The position numbers and the translations under genes were made by a program. Positions 52,734-63,741 of a stretch of 64,000 bases of DNA are shown here, in pieces; positions within the stretch are counted from its first letter, which is position 1, and each line of letters begins with the position of its first letter. The notes beneath the pieces were generated by a model. That model saw only the letters and a program-made list of their open reading frames with translations, ran no database searches and had not been told where the DNA came from. Where the stretch lies: the NCBI GenBank assembly GCA_943736015.1, contig OX031059.1, forward strand, positions 17,918,001-17,982,000, given 5' to 3'. The DNA comes from Tridacna crocea. Lineage: Eukaryota; Mollusca; Bivalvia; Cardiida; Cardiidae.

Positions 52734-52924
52734 ATGACCAGCATATCAGAGAATGTAGGCGCTTTCACGCTTATTTCAAATTTGTTACTTACTGCAGCTT
52801 TCGATTTTAAAACAGTATAGAAATTGTCACTGAGACAGTTACCATCTAAACTCACTGAAAGAAGTTTTGAAGGTGTTTTGGTAGAATTTTTATACGCCCT
52901 GTGAAGGGATGTATTATTTTATGT

Positions 52925-53100
52925 CCCTGTTGGTAGCAATTTCTTGTGTGCGCAACTCCTCCCACAGTTTTCATTGGAACTAAAACTAAGTGCCACAATG
53001 AATCTCTATGATGTGTAGTTGTGCAAATTGTGACTCTTAAAATTTGAATCTCTTTAGGCATTCTTGATTTTAACCCATTTCACTGACAAGCCTTTTAAAG
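52925..53100 (+). repeat. Family D dispersed repeat
   Basis: TAGCAATTTCTTGTGTGCGC, CACAATGAATCTCTATGATG and TTTTAACCCATTTCACTGAC as at 35569. A TATACGCCCTGTGAAGGG motif precedes it. Confidence 0.65.
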
Positions 53101-53217
53101 TCACTCTGCAAAGCTCTTGTTCTCAAACTGTTAGACAGTGAAGATAAGTATTTGCAGTCTGTTCCTAAACTGCTCTGATAGGAAATGTATTTTGCCATGC
53201 CTGTTCAATAAGTTGCT

Positions 53218-53410
53218 ATAACTCTCTAGCACACAATTCCTAGTTTGAACATTATAGAAAAAAAAAGAAAAATGTTGGCAGTCAGCATTTTCTTGATCTC
53301 CAACAATGTTCTCTGGCAGTTCATTGACAAATACTATAATTAGATTTACTTTATTTTTTTTTCATATGCCATTGTTTTAAGTTAGGACAGGTCAATGAAT
53401 TTTGTTGTCT
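53218..53410 (+). mobile_element. Family A MITE, worn
   Basis: AACTCTCTAGCACACAATTC start and TTTTGTTGTCTGG end. Confidence 0.55.
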
Positions 53411-53594
53411 GGAATGCTAGGAGTTGTCTGACAAGTTGTCTTGGAAGTTCTCTTTTTTTAAAGCCAAGCTTTTGACAAGCCTCGGCATTTAACTTAAAAT
53501 GTTGCTGTTATGTTCTGGACATAGTGGGAATTAGTACAGTTCCAGAATTTTCCTGCTCTAAGTAAAAATGCCCATTTTATTGCCAAAGGTAAAT

Positions 53595-53800
53595 GGAGCA
53601 GCTAAGTTGTAGCTAACAGGACTTGACAGCAGGAAGTTGATGGTTTGATCCCAGGCTCAGCCAGTTTCTTTCTAGTAACAATTCATTCCTCCCTCGCCAC
53701 TGAGAAATGAGTGGCTTGGAAAGAATATTGTGTAGAGCAATGGTAACGGAAACACCAGGAAAATATGGATAGGTACAATGACCATACCAATATAAAAGTG
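53595..53800 (+). mobile_element. tRNA-derived SINE
   Basis: GAGCAGCTAAGTTGTAGC (box A-like) and GATGGTTTGATCCCAGGC (box B), body similar to 57425-57690. Confidence 0.6.
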
Positions 53801-53852
53801 GCAAATATGGTCTCCTTCAGAAATTTTCAATATGTATATTAAACTCGAAAAT

Positions 53853-54043
53853 TCCATTACCATGCAATCCCATGTTTTAATGACACCAAAGAAGGAGTCT
53901 TAAAAATATTGTTTGAAAAGAAGAAAATGGTGGTAACCAGCATTTTTCCATTTTCATAGACATAAATCATCCTTTTTTATTTTTTCATCTGCAACGCTTT
54001 AAGTTTTGATGTTGTCCAAAATTTTGTCTTATGGAAAAGACTT
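53853..54043 (+). mobile_element. Family A MITE, worn
   Basis: ATTACCATGCAATCCCATG start, GGTGGTAACCAGC tip, AAAGACTTAA end. Confidence 0.7.
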
Positions 54044-54180
54044 AAACTGGCATTTTATTGAATACAGCATAGGAAATATCATTCCTTGGTGGCTGAATGT
54101 TCAGTAACATGGTATCACAAAGGCTGTAATGATTGAATTGGGTTGGATGGTGTTGTATACTACTTTCATTATTATTTTAG

Positions 54181-54216
54181 TCAAAGACAATTCTATGAAG
54201 AAAACCAGCACATGAG
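54181..54216 (+). CDS. Candidate microexon, unknown product
   Basis: A strong acceptor (TCATTATTATTTTAG) opens a 36-nt segment reading QRQFYEENQHM before a weak GTTTGG donor. Its phases (one base in, two out) fit the next candidate at 54830. Confidence 0.18.
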
Positions 54217-54829
54217 GTTTGGTTAAAACAAGGACCTAAAGCTAGGTTGTAAACTTTATATGAGCTATTCCAAAGAGTAGCAAGAAATTTATCACAGCCT
54301 TCACAGGCTACATGATACGGTGGAGTGTTATGCTATCTAAAAGCCTTGGTTTGTTTAAGGGCAACAAGAGGTCCTTTTATGGAAAGAGTAGACAAGATTA
54401 AATGACGTAGTCTGATCATTAATCTACACTATCAGCTTTTTTAAAAGGTATTCCTAGGAAAAAAAAGAAAAACAGCTTTAATATATCTGCAAGTTAGTTT
54501 CAGAATGAAAATAATTTTATGTGCATAGGGGGCTTTTATTTAACATACATCTACTTTACGATAAACTTTTGTATTATATTGTTGAATTGAGCAAATAAAA
54601 GTTATGGTTATCCAAATGTTTGTCATAAATGATTTAATACTCGTATTCGACCAAGTTTGTATTACTCTATTTGTATGATAAAAGTAAACAAGTTGTTTTC
54701 TCTTCCAAACTCTACTCATACAGTGTTTAATGACAGGCACTCTCCAAAACACTATAGATCAATTTTTTCTGTTCTCTTCTGTTTAGTTGCTTAGACTTGT
54801 TTTCTAAAGTGTTTTGTGTTTTGTCTGAG

Positions 54830-54886
54830 CATTTCATATTCTTGGAAGATTCAACCTGTCTTCTTTAATGATGTCAGCTTGCACAG
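54830..54886 (+). CDS. Candidate exon, unknown product
   Basis: A segment between TTTTGTCTGAG and CACAG|GTCAGT, open as ISYSWKIQPVFFNDVSLH, with one base in and two out. It is outside recognisable repeats. A second open segment (QSQDENSCLLEVAIKFKKIT) follows at about 54955-55045 in an incompatible phase. Confidence 0.2.
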
Positions 54887-55114
54887 GTCAGTTTGTAAAT
54901 TGAGTTTCTTTTTTTGCTACAATGTTTTTCTTTTCAAAACTGTTTTCCAAAAAGGTCAGTCGCAAGATGAAAACAGTTGTCTGCTGGAAGTAGCGATCAA
55001 GTTCAAAAAGATAACAGGCTCATTCATTATTTACAGAACAAAATGAGAAAATGACTTCATTTAGTTAAAATCAATGATTAACAGTGAAATTTATGACTGA
55101 CAGGACAAGTTTAT

Positions 55115-55385
55115 AACATGCACCAACGCTTGGAGCCATGCTCTGTGAAAAAGGTGTTTGATGCATCTGGAGCAAGTATCATCCAAGGTCAGTGTATGCA
55201 GTCTGCGCAGGCTGACAAGATTGGTCAAAACTTACTCCTGTAGGTCAGTTTTCTGCATGTCAAAGGACCAGTTTATCCCATGATTCAGTTTGTTGGATGA
55301 CAAGGTGGCTTTTATGGATCCATAATTATGTGATGTTTTGGTATTGTTGGTAGTACATGTTTTGCCAGAGCAAGGCGTATTTCTA
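55115..55385. repeat. Family C dispersed repeat
   Basis: CATGCTCTGTGAAAAAGGTG, GTCTGCGCAGGCTGACAAG, TTTGCCAGAGCAAGGC inverted end. Confidence 0.7.
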
Positions 55386-55419
55386 AGACTTGTTTATAAT
55401 GTTAATTAATCATTTAATT

Positions 55420-55485
55420 AAACAGTCCTGTCTTTTATGACTGAGGATGTAGGATTTTTAAAACATTGTGAAAAAACATCATCTA
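55420..55485 (+). mobile_element. Family A left-end fragment
   Basis: TTAAACAGTCCTGTCTTTTATG to AAAACATTGTG, then cut. Confidence 0.5.
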
Positions 55486-56050
55486 GATGATATGGCTTGT
55501 AACATGCGAAAAGGGGCATTCGAATATTTGTGTAATATGTCAGCTCGGATCAGCCTGCACAATCTCTGCTGGCTAATCCAAGATGGCACTTTACGACTAC
55601 ATTACATTTTGTGCCATAGCAGACTTGCACAAAACAGAAAAATACGCAGAAATGTAAAGTCACGGCTTAGGTCAAGCGCGGATCCAGATATCTTTCTCAG
55701 GGGGGGTCCCACTGAAAACATACTTGTCTTATTATATGATACTTTAGTTTCCAGATTTCAGTGGATGTAAGCCGTTTACACTAGAAAAGTCAACGTTTCC
55801 AGTCTCCATATTAAATTTATGACTGTATTTTACATAAATGCTATGCAATATGAAACCAGTACCATTTCACGAATCCGGTAACCGCATTTTTGCCAAAATT
55901 CCAGGGGGTGGGGGGTCCGGACCCCCGGTCCCCCCCTCTGGATCCGCCCATGTAGGTCATCTCTGATTTGCCAGTGTGGACTGCGCAGGCTGATCTGAGA
56001 CGACACTGCAAATGTCCGAATGCCCCTTTTTGCGTGTTGCAAGCCATATC
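55485..56050. mobile_element. Family E MITE interrupted by family F
   Basis: Inverted GGCTTGTAACATGCGAAAAG and GCGTGTTGCAAGCCATA ends, inner CAGCCTGCACAATCTCTGC and TGCGCAGGCTGATCTGAGAC. Confidence 0.82.
55673..55952. mobile_element. Family F MITE nested in family E
   Basis: CAAGCGCGGATCCAGA and TCTGGATCCGCCCATG ends, flanked by TAGGT on both sides, a 5-bp duplication like GATCA at 31396-31707. Confidence 0.88.
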
Positions 56051-56119
56051 TCTGACAGGTTCAAAAACAGGACAAGTAGTGAAAAAGCAGGTCAGTTACA
56101 CTCACTGTGTTTAACGTCA

Positions 56120-56343
56120 TGAACTCTTACTACAGAATCCAGACTTTTAACGACCCAGAATAAGAAGCCTTCTGAAAAAATTGAGGGAAAAGGAGAAAAT
56201 GCTGGTAACCAGCATTTTCTCTTTTCCCACAATGTTTTCTTTCCTTCCCCCCAAAAATTTCGAATTTTCAGTCACCTTTATTTTGTCATCTGCAAATGCT
56301 GTCGATTTGGAGCAGTCTAAAATTTTATTGTTTGGTAAAGTTA
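56120..56343 (+). mobile_element. Family A MITE
   Basis: Complete arms, slightly shortened second palindrome arm; terminal TTAA eroded. Confidence 0.85.
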
Positions 56344-56757
56344 AAACCGGGATCTCTTCAACCGTATGGCTATACTCAGGTGGACACTTTAGCGCCATTA
56401 GCCCTCTTGTTTTTTTTCAAGTTTCTAAAAAAATTGAAATTTTTCTGGAGGTATTAAAATAAAATTACTGTCACACTTTTACCATTGTAAAATAATACGG
56501 TCTTATTTCATTTCGATATGTTGCTGGAAAATTCATATCAGTAGTTTTTCATCAAGACATATTGCTTAATAAACTTTACATCAGTGGTTTGTAAGATCAC
56601 TAATTAGAGTGATATTCATGTGAAGGCTGATTCTCTTCCAGGTGCAATCATACCTGCTTGGTAAACATGAGCATGCATTCAAAATGAGAAAAAAAAAGTT
56701 GAGTAACTGATTTGTGCAATGATTTGTTACATCTGACATTTATAATGTTTGCTTTAG

Positions 56758-56925
56758 GGTTTTACTTTTTCATCAACTGTGTAAACTGTACCAGTCCTAT
56801 CATCTGTACAGAGGCATTCAGTTTTTGTAGGATTTTGCCTAGTGTGCAGCTGACAGGCACTTGCTTGTTTTGCCATGATGTTCTCACAACTAATGTGTAC
56901 CAAGACAGTGAAAGGTCATCTGCAG
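56758..56925 (+). CDS. Candidate Cys-rich exon, unknown product
   Basis: 168-nt open segment between TTTGCTTTAG and TGCAG|GTAGTA. It reads FYFFINCVNCTSPIICTEAF, SFCRILPSVQLTGTCLFCHD and TTNVYQDSERSSA. The two CxxC pairs about 27 residues apart would suit a zinc ribbon. No homologue is recognised and no phase-compatible neighbour was proven. Confidence 0.28.
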
Positions 56926-57171
56926 GTAGTAGGGTGGCTTAAAGCGCAGTGTCGAGTGCGGCTATCCATGCCCACAGCCATCACTGGTAACAATAATCAG
57001 CAGATGGAGAAAAATTAATCTTTGCATAATTGCTATCATCAGTAAAAACCTCTGAGAAAGAAACCGAATGGGATTTGATCCAGTGATCCCTGATTTCGAG
57101 TGCTGAATCCCACCCACTACCTTACCCACTGATCTACAGGGCTTGGCTTGCTTTGTCCATGTGTAGGCCTT

Positions 57172-57400
57172 TTAACTCATTACCAAACGACAAAATTTTT
57201 GGTTTGTCCAAATCGAAAGCACTTGCAGACGACTAAAAAAACTTGACTGAAAATTTGAAATTTGTTTTGTTTAGAGTAGAAAACATTGTGGGAAAAGGAG
57301 AAAATGCTGGTTACCAGCATTTTCTTCTTTTCCCACAATGTTTTCAAAAGTCCTCTTATTCAGGGTCGTTAAAAGTCGGCATTGTGTGGTAAAGGGTTAA
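57172..57400 (-). mobile_element. Family A TTAA-MITE
   Basis: Complete and well preserved. Confidence 0.93.
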
Positions 57401-57424
57401 ACTCTGTTGGTCTATCAAAGGATA

Positions 57425-57690
57425 GCTGAGTCCGGTAGCTTAGTCGGTGGCGTACAGGACTTGAGAACAGGGGGTCCTGAGTATTATCCATGGCTTGGCC
57501 AATTTCTTTCCAAGGAGTGGTGATGATAGTCATTGTGTCAGGATTTATCCTCTCTCACTGCGGATCATAGTTTTGATGATAGTTATGCGGGAAAGTGGCT
57601 AGTGGCTTGGAAAAAATGTGCGGAGTACTCAGGTAAAAGAAAGTCCAGGAAAGCAAGAATAGGAGCAAGGCTGCTTAGATATAACTGAAA
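57425..57690 (+). mobile_element. tRNA-derived SINE
   Basis: CCGGTAGCTTAGTCGGTGGC head and a body ending TATAACTGAAATAATGTTG; box B is eroded. Confidence 0.6.
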
Positions 57691-57795
57691 TAATGTTGGT
57701 TACCAGCATTTCCTCTTTTTCCCACACTATTATACTTTCAGAAAGCTTCTTCCTCTCGGTGGTAAAAACCAGAGATTGTTTGGTCAATGATAGTC
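57690..57795 (-). mobile_element. Family A MITE cut at its palindrome tip
   Basis: Starts at TTGGTTACCAGC, i.e. exactly at the palindrome centre, fused to the SINE end. Confidence 0.7.
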
Positions 57796-57807
57796 TGGAT
57801 CATCTAT

Positions 57808-57960
57808 TCAACCCCTCACTAAACAGTTCGAGAGTTTTTATAGGAAAAGAAAAAAATGCTGGTAACCAGCAGACTGTACTTGTTTTAAAAAGACATTATT
57901 TATCATTTGAGCTACACTTAATTTGTTGTTTACAAATGCATTCAGTTTGGACAAGTTTAA
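57808..57960 (+). mobile_element. Family A deletion derivative
   Basis: CAACCCCTCACTAAACAGTTC start; GCTGGTAACCAGC tip; second arm absent. Confidence 0.65.
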
Positions 57961-58391
57961 GCCTTTACTGCATAATCCTTAGTTTAAACTAGTACCTTTG
58001 AAGAAGAAAGCTATTAAAAACAATGTGGGAAAAGGAAAAAATGCTGATAACCAGCATTTTCTCTTAAATATAACCCTTTACTCCTTACTCATTTCTATGC
58101 ATTGCTTGTAGGAGCCTTTGGAAAACATTGTGGCAAAAGGTGAAATTGCTCGTGATGAGCAATCTCATCTTTTGTCACAATGTTTTTTATGCTATCAAAA
58201 CCCATAAAAAACAGCTTCATCCTTGCTGTTATTTAGGGTCAATTAGAGATGCCATAGAAATACCCTATGGGGTAAAGGGTTAATCATCAATGTTTTCTAT
58301 CCTGTCATATTCAAAATTTACGGTTTATGTTACATTTAGTTGCTTCGAATTTGGTCCAATCCAAAATTTTGTTCTTTAGTATAGAGTTAAC
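57958..58391 (+). mobile_element. Family A MITE interrupted by A2
   Basis: First half ends in ATTTTCTCTTAAA at the palindrome; second half resumes ATCAATGTTTTCTATCC after 58282. Confidence 0.78.
58071..58282. mobile_element. Subfamily A2 MITE nested in a family A copy
   Basis: AACCCTTTACTCC to GGGGTAAAGGGTTAA; palindrome tip TTGCTCGTGATGAGCAA. Younger than its host copy. Confidence 0.88.
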
Positions 58392-60187
58392 ACTTTACTA
58401 CACAATCTGCAGTTTTAACGGCACCTTGAAGAAGGCTTTTGAAAACATTTTGGTAAAAGGTGAAAATGCTGGTAATCTGAGCATTTTCTCCTTGTACCAC
58501 AAGGAGATTGTATCATGTACCACAATATTTTCTACCTTTTCAAACACAAGTACCAATTTTTATACGCCCGTCGAAGACGGGACGTATTATGGGATCACCC
58601 GTGGCGGGCGGGCGGGCGGCGTCCAGTTCTTTGTCCGGAGCATATCTCCAAAACTATACAAGCTAGGGTTATGAAATTTCATGGGTGGATAGATCTCATC
58701 GAGGCGGAGTGCAGTGCACAGGAATCATAACTCTTGCTCGCTTAATTTTTGAGTTATTGCCCTTTGTTGTTTTTCATACTTGAATTTTGTCCGGAGCATA
58801 TCTCCAAAACTATACTAGCTAGGGTTATGAAATTTCATGGGTGGATAGATCTCATCGAGGGGGAGTGCAGTGCACAGGAATCATAACTCTTGCTTGCTTA
58901 ATTTTTGAGTTATTGCCCTTTGTTGTTTTTCATACTTGAATTTTGTCCGGAGCATATCTTCAAAACTATACTAGCTAGGGTTATGAAATTTTATGGGTGG
59001 ATAGATCTCATTCAATGGGAGTGCAGTGCACAAGAATCATAACTCTTGCTTGCTTAATTTTTGAGTTATTGCCCTTTGTTGTTTTTCATACTTGAATTTT
59101 GTCCGGAGCATATCTCCAAAACTATAGTAGCTAGGGTTATGAAATTTCATGGGTGGATAGATCTCATTCAATGGGAGTGCAGTGCACAAGAATCATAACT
59201 CTTGCTCGCTTAATTTTTGAGTTATTGCCCTTTGTCGTTTTTTATACTTGAATTTTGTCCGGTGAATATCTCCAAAAGTATACTAGCTAGGGTTATGAAA
59301 TTTCATGGGTGGATAGATCTCACCGAGGCAGAGTGCAGTGCACAGGAATCATAACTCTTGCTTGCTTAATTTTTGAGTTATTGCCCTTTGTCGTTTTTCA
59401 TACTTGATTTTTGTCCGAAGCATATCACCAATACTATACTAGCTAGGGTTATGAAATTTCATGGGTGGATAGATCTCATGGATGGGGGGTGCAGTGCACA
59501 CAAATCACAACTCTTGCTTGCTTAATTTTTGAGTTATTGCCCTTTGTTGTTTTTCATACTTGAATTTTGTCCGGAGCATATCTCCAAAACTATAGTAGCT
59601 AGGGTTATGAAATTTCATGGGTGGATAGATCTCACTGAGGGGAGTGCAGTGCACAAGAATCATAACTCTTGCTTTCTTAATTTTTCAGTTATTGCCCTTT
59701 GTCATTTTTTATACTTGAATTTTGTCCGGTGAATATCTCCAAAACTATACTAGCTAGGGTTATGAAATTTCATGGGTGGATAGATCTCACCGAGGTGGAG
59801 TGCAGTGCACAGAAATCATAACTCTTGCTTGCTTAATTTTTGAGTTATTGCCCTTTGTCGTTTTTCATACTTGATTTTTGTCCGAAGCATATCTCTAAAA
59901 CTATACTAGCTAGGGTTATGAAATTTCATTGGTGGATAGATCTCATCAAGGGGGAGTGCAGTGCACCGAAATCACAACTCTTGCTTGCTTAATTTTTGAG
60001 TTATTGCCCTTTGTTGTTTTTCATATTTGAATTTTGTCTGGTGCATGCCCCAGCTTTACAACTTGGGGTAAGACGGGCGTATCTTGCGACAATTTGCCGC
60101 TCTTGTTGAGTTTTATAATATGTTTGTTGTCTGCAAACGCTTTCATAGTGGAAAAGTCTAAAAAATTGTTGTTTGGTAAAGTGTTAA
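58388..60187 (+). mobile_element. Family A MITE split by a tandem-core element
   Basis: TTAACACTTTACTACACAAT to AGTACCAATTTTT, then 1.55 kb of inserted sequence, then GAGTTTTATAATATGTTTG...GTTTGGTAAAGTGTTAA. The two parts align without loss. Confidence 0.85.
58560..60108. mobile_element. Element with nine 156-bp tandem core repeats
   Basis: TATACGCCCGTCGAAGACGG at left and AAGACGGGCGTATC...GCTCTTGTT at right bracket a tandem array. GTCCGGAGCATATCTCC-type landmarks lie at 58633, 58789, 58945, 59101, 59257, 59413, 59569, 59724, 59880 and 60036, giving a period of 156 (one 155). The plan resembles bivalve elements with ~160-bp core repeats. Confidence 0.9.
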
Positions 60188-60207
60188 ACAGTTGTAGTTT
60201 GGTAACA

Positions 60208-60360
60208 TGTTAACATAATCAGAACTTTTAAAGACCCAGCATTTTCTCCTTTTCCCACAATGTTTCCTAATCTTTCCAAAAGAGATTTCAGTTTTTTTTT
60301 TTCAGTCATATCTATCTTCTCGCCTGCAAATGCTTTGAATTTGCTCTAGTCTTATTTAAT
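60208..60360 (+). mobile_element. Family A MITE, first palindrome arm missing
   Basis: TTAACATAATCAGAACTTTT joins to CCAGCATTTTCTCCTTTTCC. Confidence 0.7.
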
Positions 60361-60567
60361 CCTCTAGTCTTGTATGATGAATGTCTAAGCAGTCATAATG
60401 ATAAGCATATCCTGTTGAAAATAGGAAGGGCATAAAATGAAAACTTGGTGGCCTTAAATGACAAATCAAGTTGAAATTATATTGTAGAATGCTCTTTTTT
60501 TGTGAATGATAGTGACATTTAAAATCTTTCACAAAGTGGTTGGTTTTGTCACCTTTTTTTCCTACAG

Positions 60568-60740
60568 AAATTAAACTGTCATTACAGCCTTCCATCTAGT
60601 GAAATGAAACATCAGTTTGAGAAAATCTCTGAAACTGATGTAGAGAAAAAAAATCGTCAAAACTTGATTTTTTTCAGTGTAGGTTGTCATATGTTGATAT
60701 TTGAATATTGCTTCACTCTGTGTTTAATTCCAAGGGAAAA
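60568..60740 (+). CDS. Candidate penultimate exon, unknown product
   Basis: A very strong acceptor (CACCTTTTTTTCCTACAG) opens a phase-0 frame of 57 codons (LPSSEMKHQFEKISETDVEK within it) up to GGGAAAA|GTAATG. The two leftover bases join in phase with the exon at 61568. It has no ATG-initiated ORF of note, so simple ORF calling misses it. Confidence 0.33.
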
Positions 60741-60990
60741 GTAATGCAGCCAGTAAGGTACTACATAGAACCCCTGGCTTACAGAATGATTGCCCTAGCT
60801 TACAGAATGATTGTTTCTATATCTACCCCTTCATAGACAAATCACATCACTTAAGACCCAATAGTCATCTGCAAATGCTTTAGTATAATGGACAAATGGT
60901 ATTGTTGCTTACATAGTGTCATCTATAAAAGAGTTAAGGGCACTGTGTCCATAAAGCTTTACAGCTAAATATAAGCCATGTTTTCATTAG

Positions 60991-61219
60991 TTAACTCTTT
61001 ACCAAAAGACAAAATCTTGGATTGGTCCAGATTGAAAGCATTTGCAGACAAAAAAATAAATGTGACTCAAAAATTGAAGCTTGACTTCGGAAGAGAGGAA
61101 AACATTGTTGGAAAAGAATAAAATGCTGGTTACCAGCATTTTCTCCTTTTACCACAGTGTTTTCAGAAGGCTTCTTCCTTGGGGTCATTAAAACCAGGGA
61201 TTGTGTGGTAAAGGGTTAA
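60991..61219 (-). mobile_element. Family A TTAA-MITE
   Basis: Complete ends and palindrome with a few stem mismatches. Confidence 0.9.
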
Positions 61220-61567
61220 TTGATTGAACATATTCTCTTATTCATTTACCACAAACATCATAGTTTTACCTTCCTGGAGGTATAATTCTTTTGACCATGT
61301 TTGCTGCACTATGACAGACAAAATCAATGATTGGGAGCCACTTTTATTTTATCTCTGCGTATGCTTTCAATTTTGTCATCTTCAACAGAATTAACCAATG
61401 AGCACAGGCAGTTTCTGAATTAAAATACATGTATTTCTTTATAAGCCAACAAACACAGGCAGTGACTGAATTTGGAATTTTTTTTGTTTACTTGCAAAAT
61501 CATACCCATACCTTGATCCTTTTATTCCAAAACAAATACGGTAAACCTTTATTTCTGCATTATTCAG

Positions 61568-61691
61568 AGATGAGGGCCAGGACCAGAAGATTGCCTCTCA
61601 CATCATGTTGTTTGCAGGCCGGAGTGCAGGCCAGGATCAAAGAGCATTAACATCACCTTTCTATGCTGAAAAAACATATGGAAAGGGTTGA
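61568..61691 (+). CDS. Candidate terminal exon, unknown product
   Basis: After acceptor TTTCTGCATTATTCAG the frame reads DEGQDQKIASHIMLFAGRSA, GQDQRALTSPFYAEKTYGKG and then TGA. It is GC-richer than its surroundings and outside known repeats. Its phase (one base in) matches the exon ending at 60740. No AATAAA is obvious close downstream. Confidence 0.33.
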
Positions 61692-61914
61692 TCTGAAATT
61701 GATTGGCTGATTGCTTAAAGGTTCCCACCTCAATTACAGATTACCGAAGTCTTAGCCAAATCGGTATATCTTTGGCATTGAAAGGCAATGTTACACAAAT
61801 GGTTCCCTATCCATTACTATGAGCCAGTGCAATATTTTTCACAAGTTAAAATCCTATCATTCAATTGCAGTTTTAATCCCTGTTTGCAGACTGTAAAATT
61901 AGTCCCATTAGTAA

Positions 61915-62134
61915 TCATTTTAAAAAGCAATCCTTGGTTTTCATGACAGAGGGGAAGACCTTTGAAAACATCATGGGAAATTGAGAAAATGCTGGTATGC
62001 AGCATTTTCTCCTTTTCCCATAATATTTCTATCCTATCTAAGACAAATTCAATCTTTTGAGCCACACTGTGTCATCTGCAAAATTCTTTCAGTTTGGACT
62101 GGTCCAAAACTTTTGTTGTTTCGGAAAGGATTAA
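61915..62134 (+). mobile_element. Family A MITE
   Basis: Palindrome present with tip GGTATGCAGC; ends partly eroded (AAAGGATTAA). Confidence 0.8.
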
Positions 62135-62289
62135 TCATTTGTAAATCAGGCACTACAGGGGTTGGTGCTGTGCCAGTAATCCAGTATTTGAACAGTCTGG
62201 TGAAAAATGCCTGTGAAAACATTTGGGAAAAAGGAGAAAATACTACCATTTTAAAGACTGACATTATGTTTTCACTGATATTGAAAGCA

Positions 62290-62660
62290 TTAAACGACTG
62301 AAAAATTAGGATGCTTGAAAATGTTTTTGAAATAGTAGAAATCTTTGTGGGAAGAAGAGAATTAACCCATTACCACACAGTCCCTACTTTTGACGCCCCT
62401 GAGAAAGAAGCCTTCAGAAAACATTGTGGGAAAAGGAGAAAATGCTGGTAACCAGCATTTTCTCCTTTTCCCACAATGTTCTCTACTCTATAAAACAAGT
62501 TTCAAATTTTCAGTCACTTTTATTTTGTCGTCTGCAAATGCTTTCGATTTGGACAAGCCTAAAATATTGTCGTTTGGTAATGGGTTAAAATGCTGATTAC
62601 AACAATTTTTCCAAAAGCCTTCAGCTTGGGATTGTAAAAATGAGATCAATTGCACTCTGA
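62290..62660 (-). mobile_element. Family A MITE interrupted by another
   Basis: TTAAACGACTGAAAAATTAG... to GTGGGAAGAAGAGAA, interruption 62362-62588, then AATGCTGATTACAAC and the right arm. Confidence 0.75.
62362..62588 (+). mobile_element. Family A MITE nested in the copy above
   Basis: Intact, with TTAA at both ends; inserted into the palindrome of its host. Confidence 0.92.
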
Positions 62661-62885
62661 GGGTTAACCTGTTTTATGATGTTGATTTCTGACAACAGAA
62701 GTTACTGTCTATTAAAGCAGATGAGATGAAGTTGGTTTGAATGACTGTTATAAACACTGAATTATTAATCTGTTATTCATATCTTGATGGCACAGTCATA
62801 CAGAAGCTGTATAAAATGTCAGTTTTCATTTTTGTGTTGCTATTTACACTTGTCTTGAAATTTAAAGTCATAAAAAACCTAGGGC

Positions 62886-63148
62886 TTAACTCTTTTATCA
62901 GACTAAAAGATTTTACAGACTTTCCCAAATTGAAAGCATGATTGCAGGCGGCAATTAGAAAGCACTGTGGGAAAAGGAGAAAATGCTGGTAACCAGCATT
63001 TTCTTGGTAACCAGCATTTTCTGCTTTTCCCACAATGTTTTCTACCCATCAGAAAACAAATTCCAAATTTTCAGTCACTTTTATTTTGTCGTCTGCAAAT
63101 GCTTTCTATTTAGGCAAGCCTAAAATATTGTCGTTTGGTAATGAGTGA
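62886..63148. mobile_element. Symmetric family A chimera
   Basis: Both sides carry the same arm type: CCCAAATTGAAAGCATG at left, and CAAATGCTTTCTATTTAGGC at right. The palindrome tip GGTAACCAGCATTTTCTTGG is duplicated. Confidence 0.85.
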
Positions 63149-63149
63149 A

Positions 63150-63275
63150 CATGCAGACAATTTATAAATAGAAAAAAGTCTCGTCCCACTTGTCAGCCTG
63201 TATGGACTGGGCAGGCTGGAATAGGTCAATAATTTTTGCAGATGAATTATACCCCTTTTCTCAGAGCATGATCTC
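63150..63275. repeat. Family C dispersed repeat
   Basis: CATGCAGACAATTTATAAAT, TCAGCCTGTATGGACTGGGC and CCCCTTTTCTCAGAGCATG. Confidence 0.65.
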
Positions 63276-63354
63276 TTCATTCACCCATCAATTTGTACTT
63301 TCTTAGCACTATATTTGTCAAGAACTACTTTCTCAGTTATGCTGTCATTGTATC

Positions 63355-63425
63355 ACAAGGCTTATTAAAACTTTTGGGAAAAGAAGAAAATGCTGGTAAC
63401 CAGCATTTTCTGCTTTTCGAATGTT
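63355..63425 (+). mobile_element. Isolated family A palindrome
   Basis: TTTTGGGAAAAGAAGAAAATG...CATTTTCTGCTTTTCG without arms. Confidence 0.65.
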
Positions 63426-63512
63426 ACCCCTAAGCAGTCACATTACTTCTCAACTGTTGTTGGTGTGATTTTGGTAACTTGTGAGATTATTTCAACTTTT
63501 TTTGATGTACTA

Positions 63513-63741
63513 TTAACCCTTTACCACATGACAAAATTTTTGACTGGTTCAAATTGAAAGCATTTGCAGACGACAAAATAAAGGTGACTGAAAAATTGAA
63601 ATTTGTTCTGGGAAGGGTAGAAAACACTGTGGGAAAAGGAGAAAATGCTGGTTACCGGCATTTTCTCCTTTTCCTACAGTGTTTTCAAAAGGCTTCTTTC
63701 TCAGGGGCGTCAAAAGTAGGGATTGTTTGGTAATGGGTTAA
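63513..63741 (-). mobile_element. Family A TTAA-MITE
   Basis: Complete; stem base ACACTGTGGG matched by CCTACAGTGTT. Confidence 0.92.
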
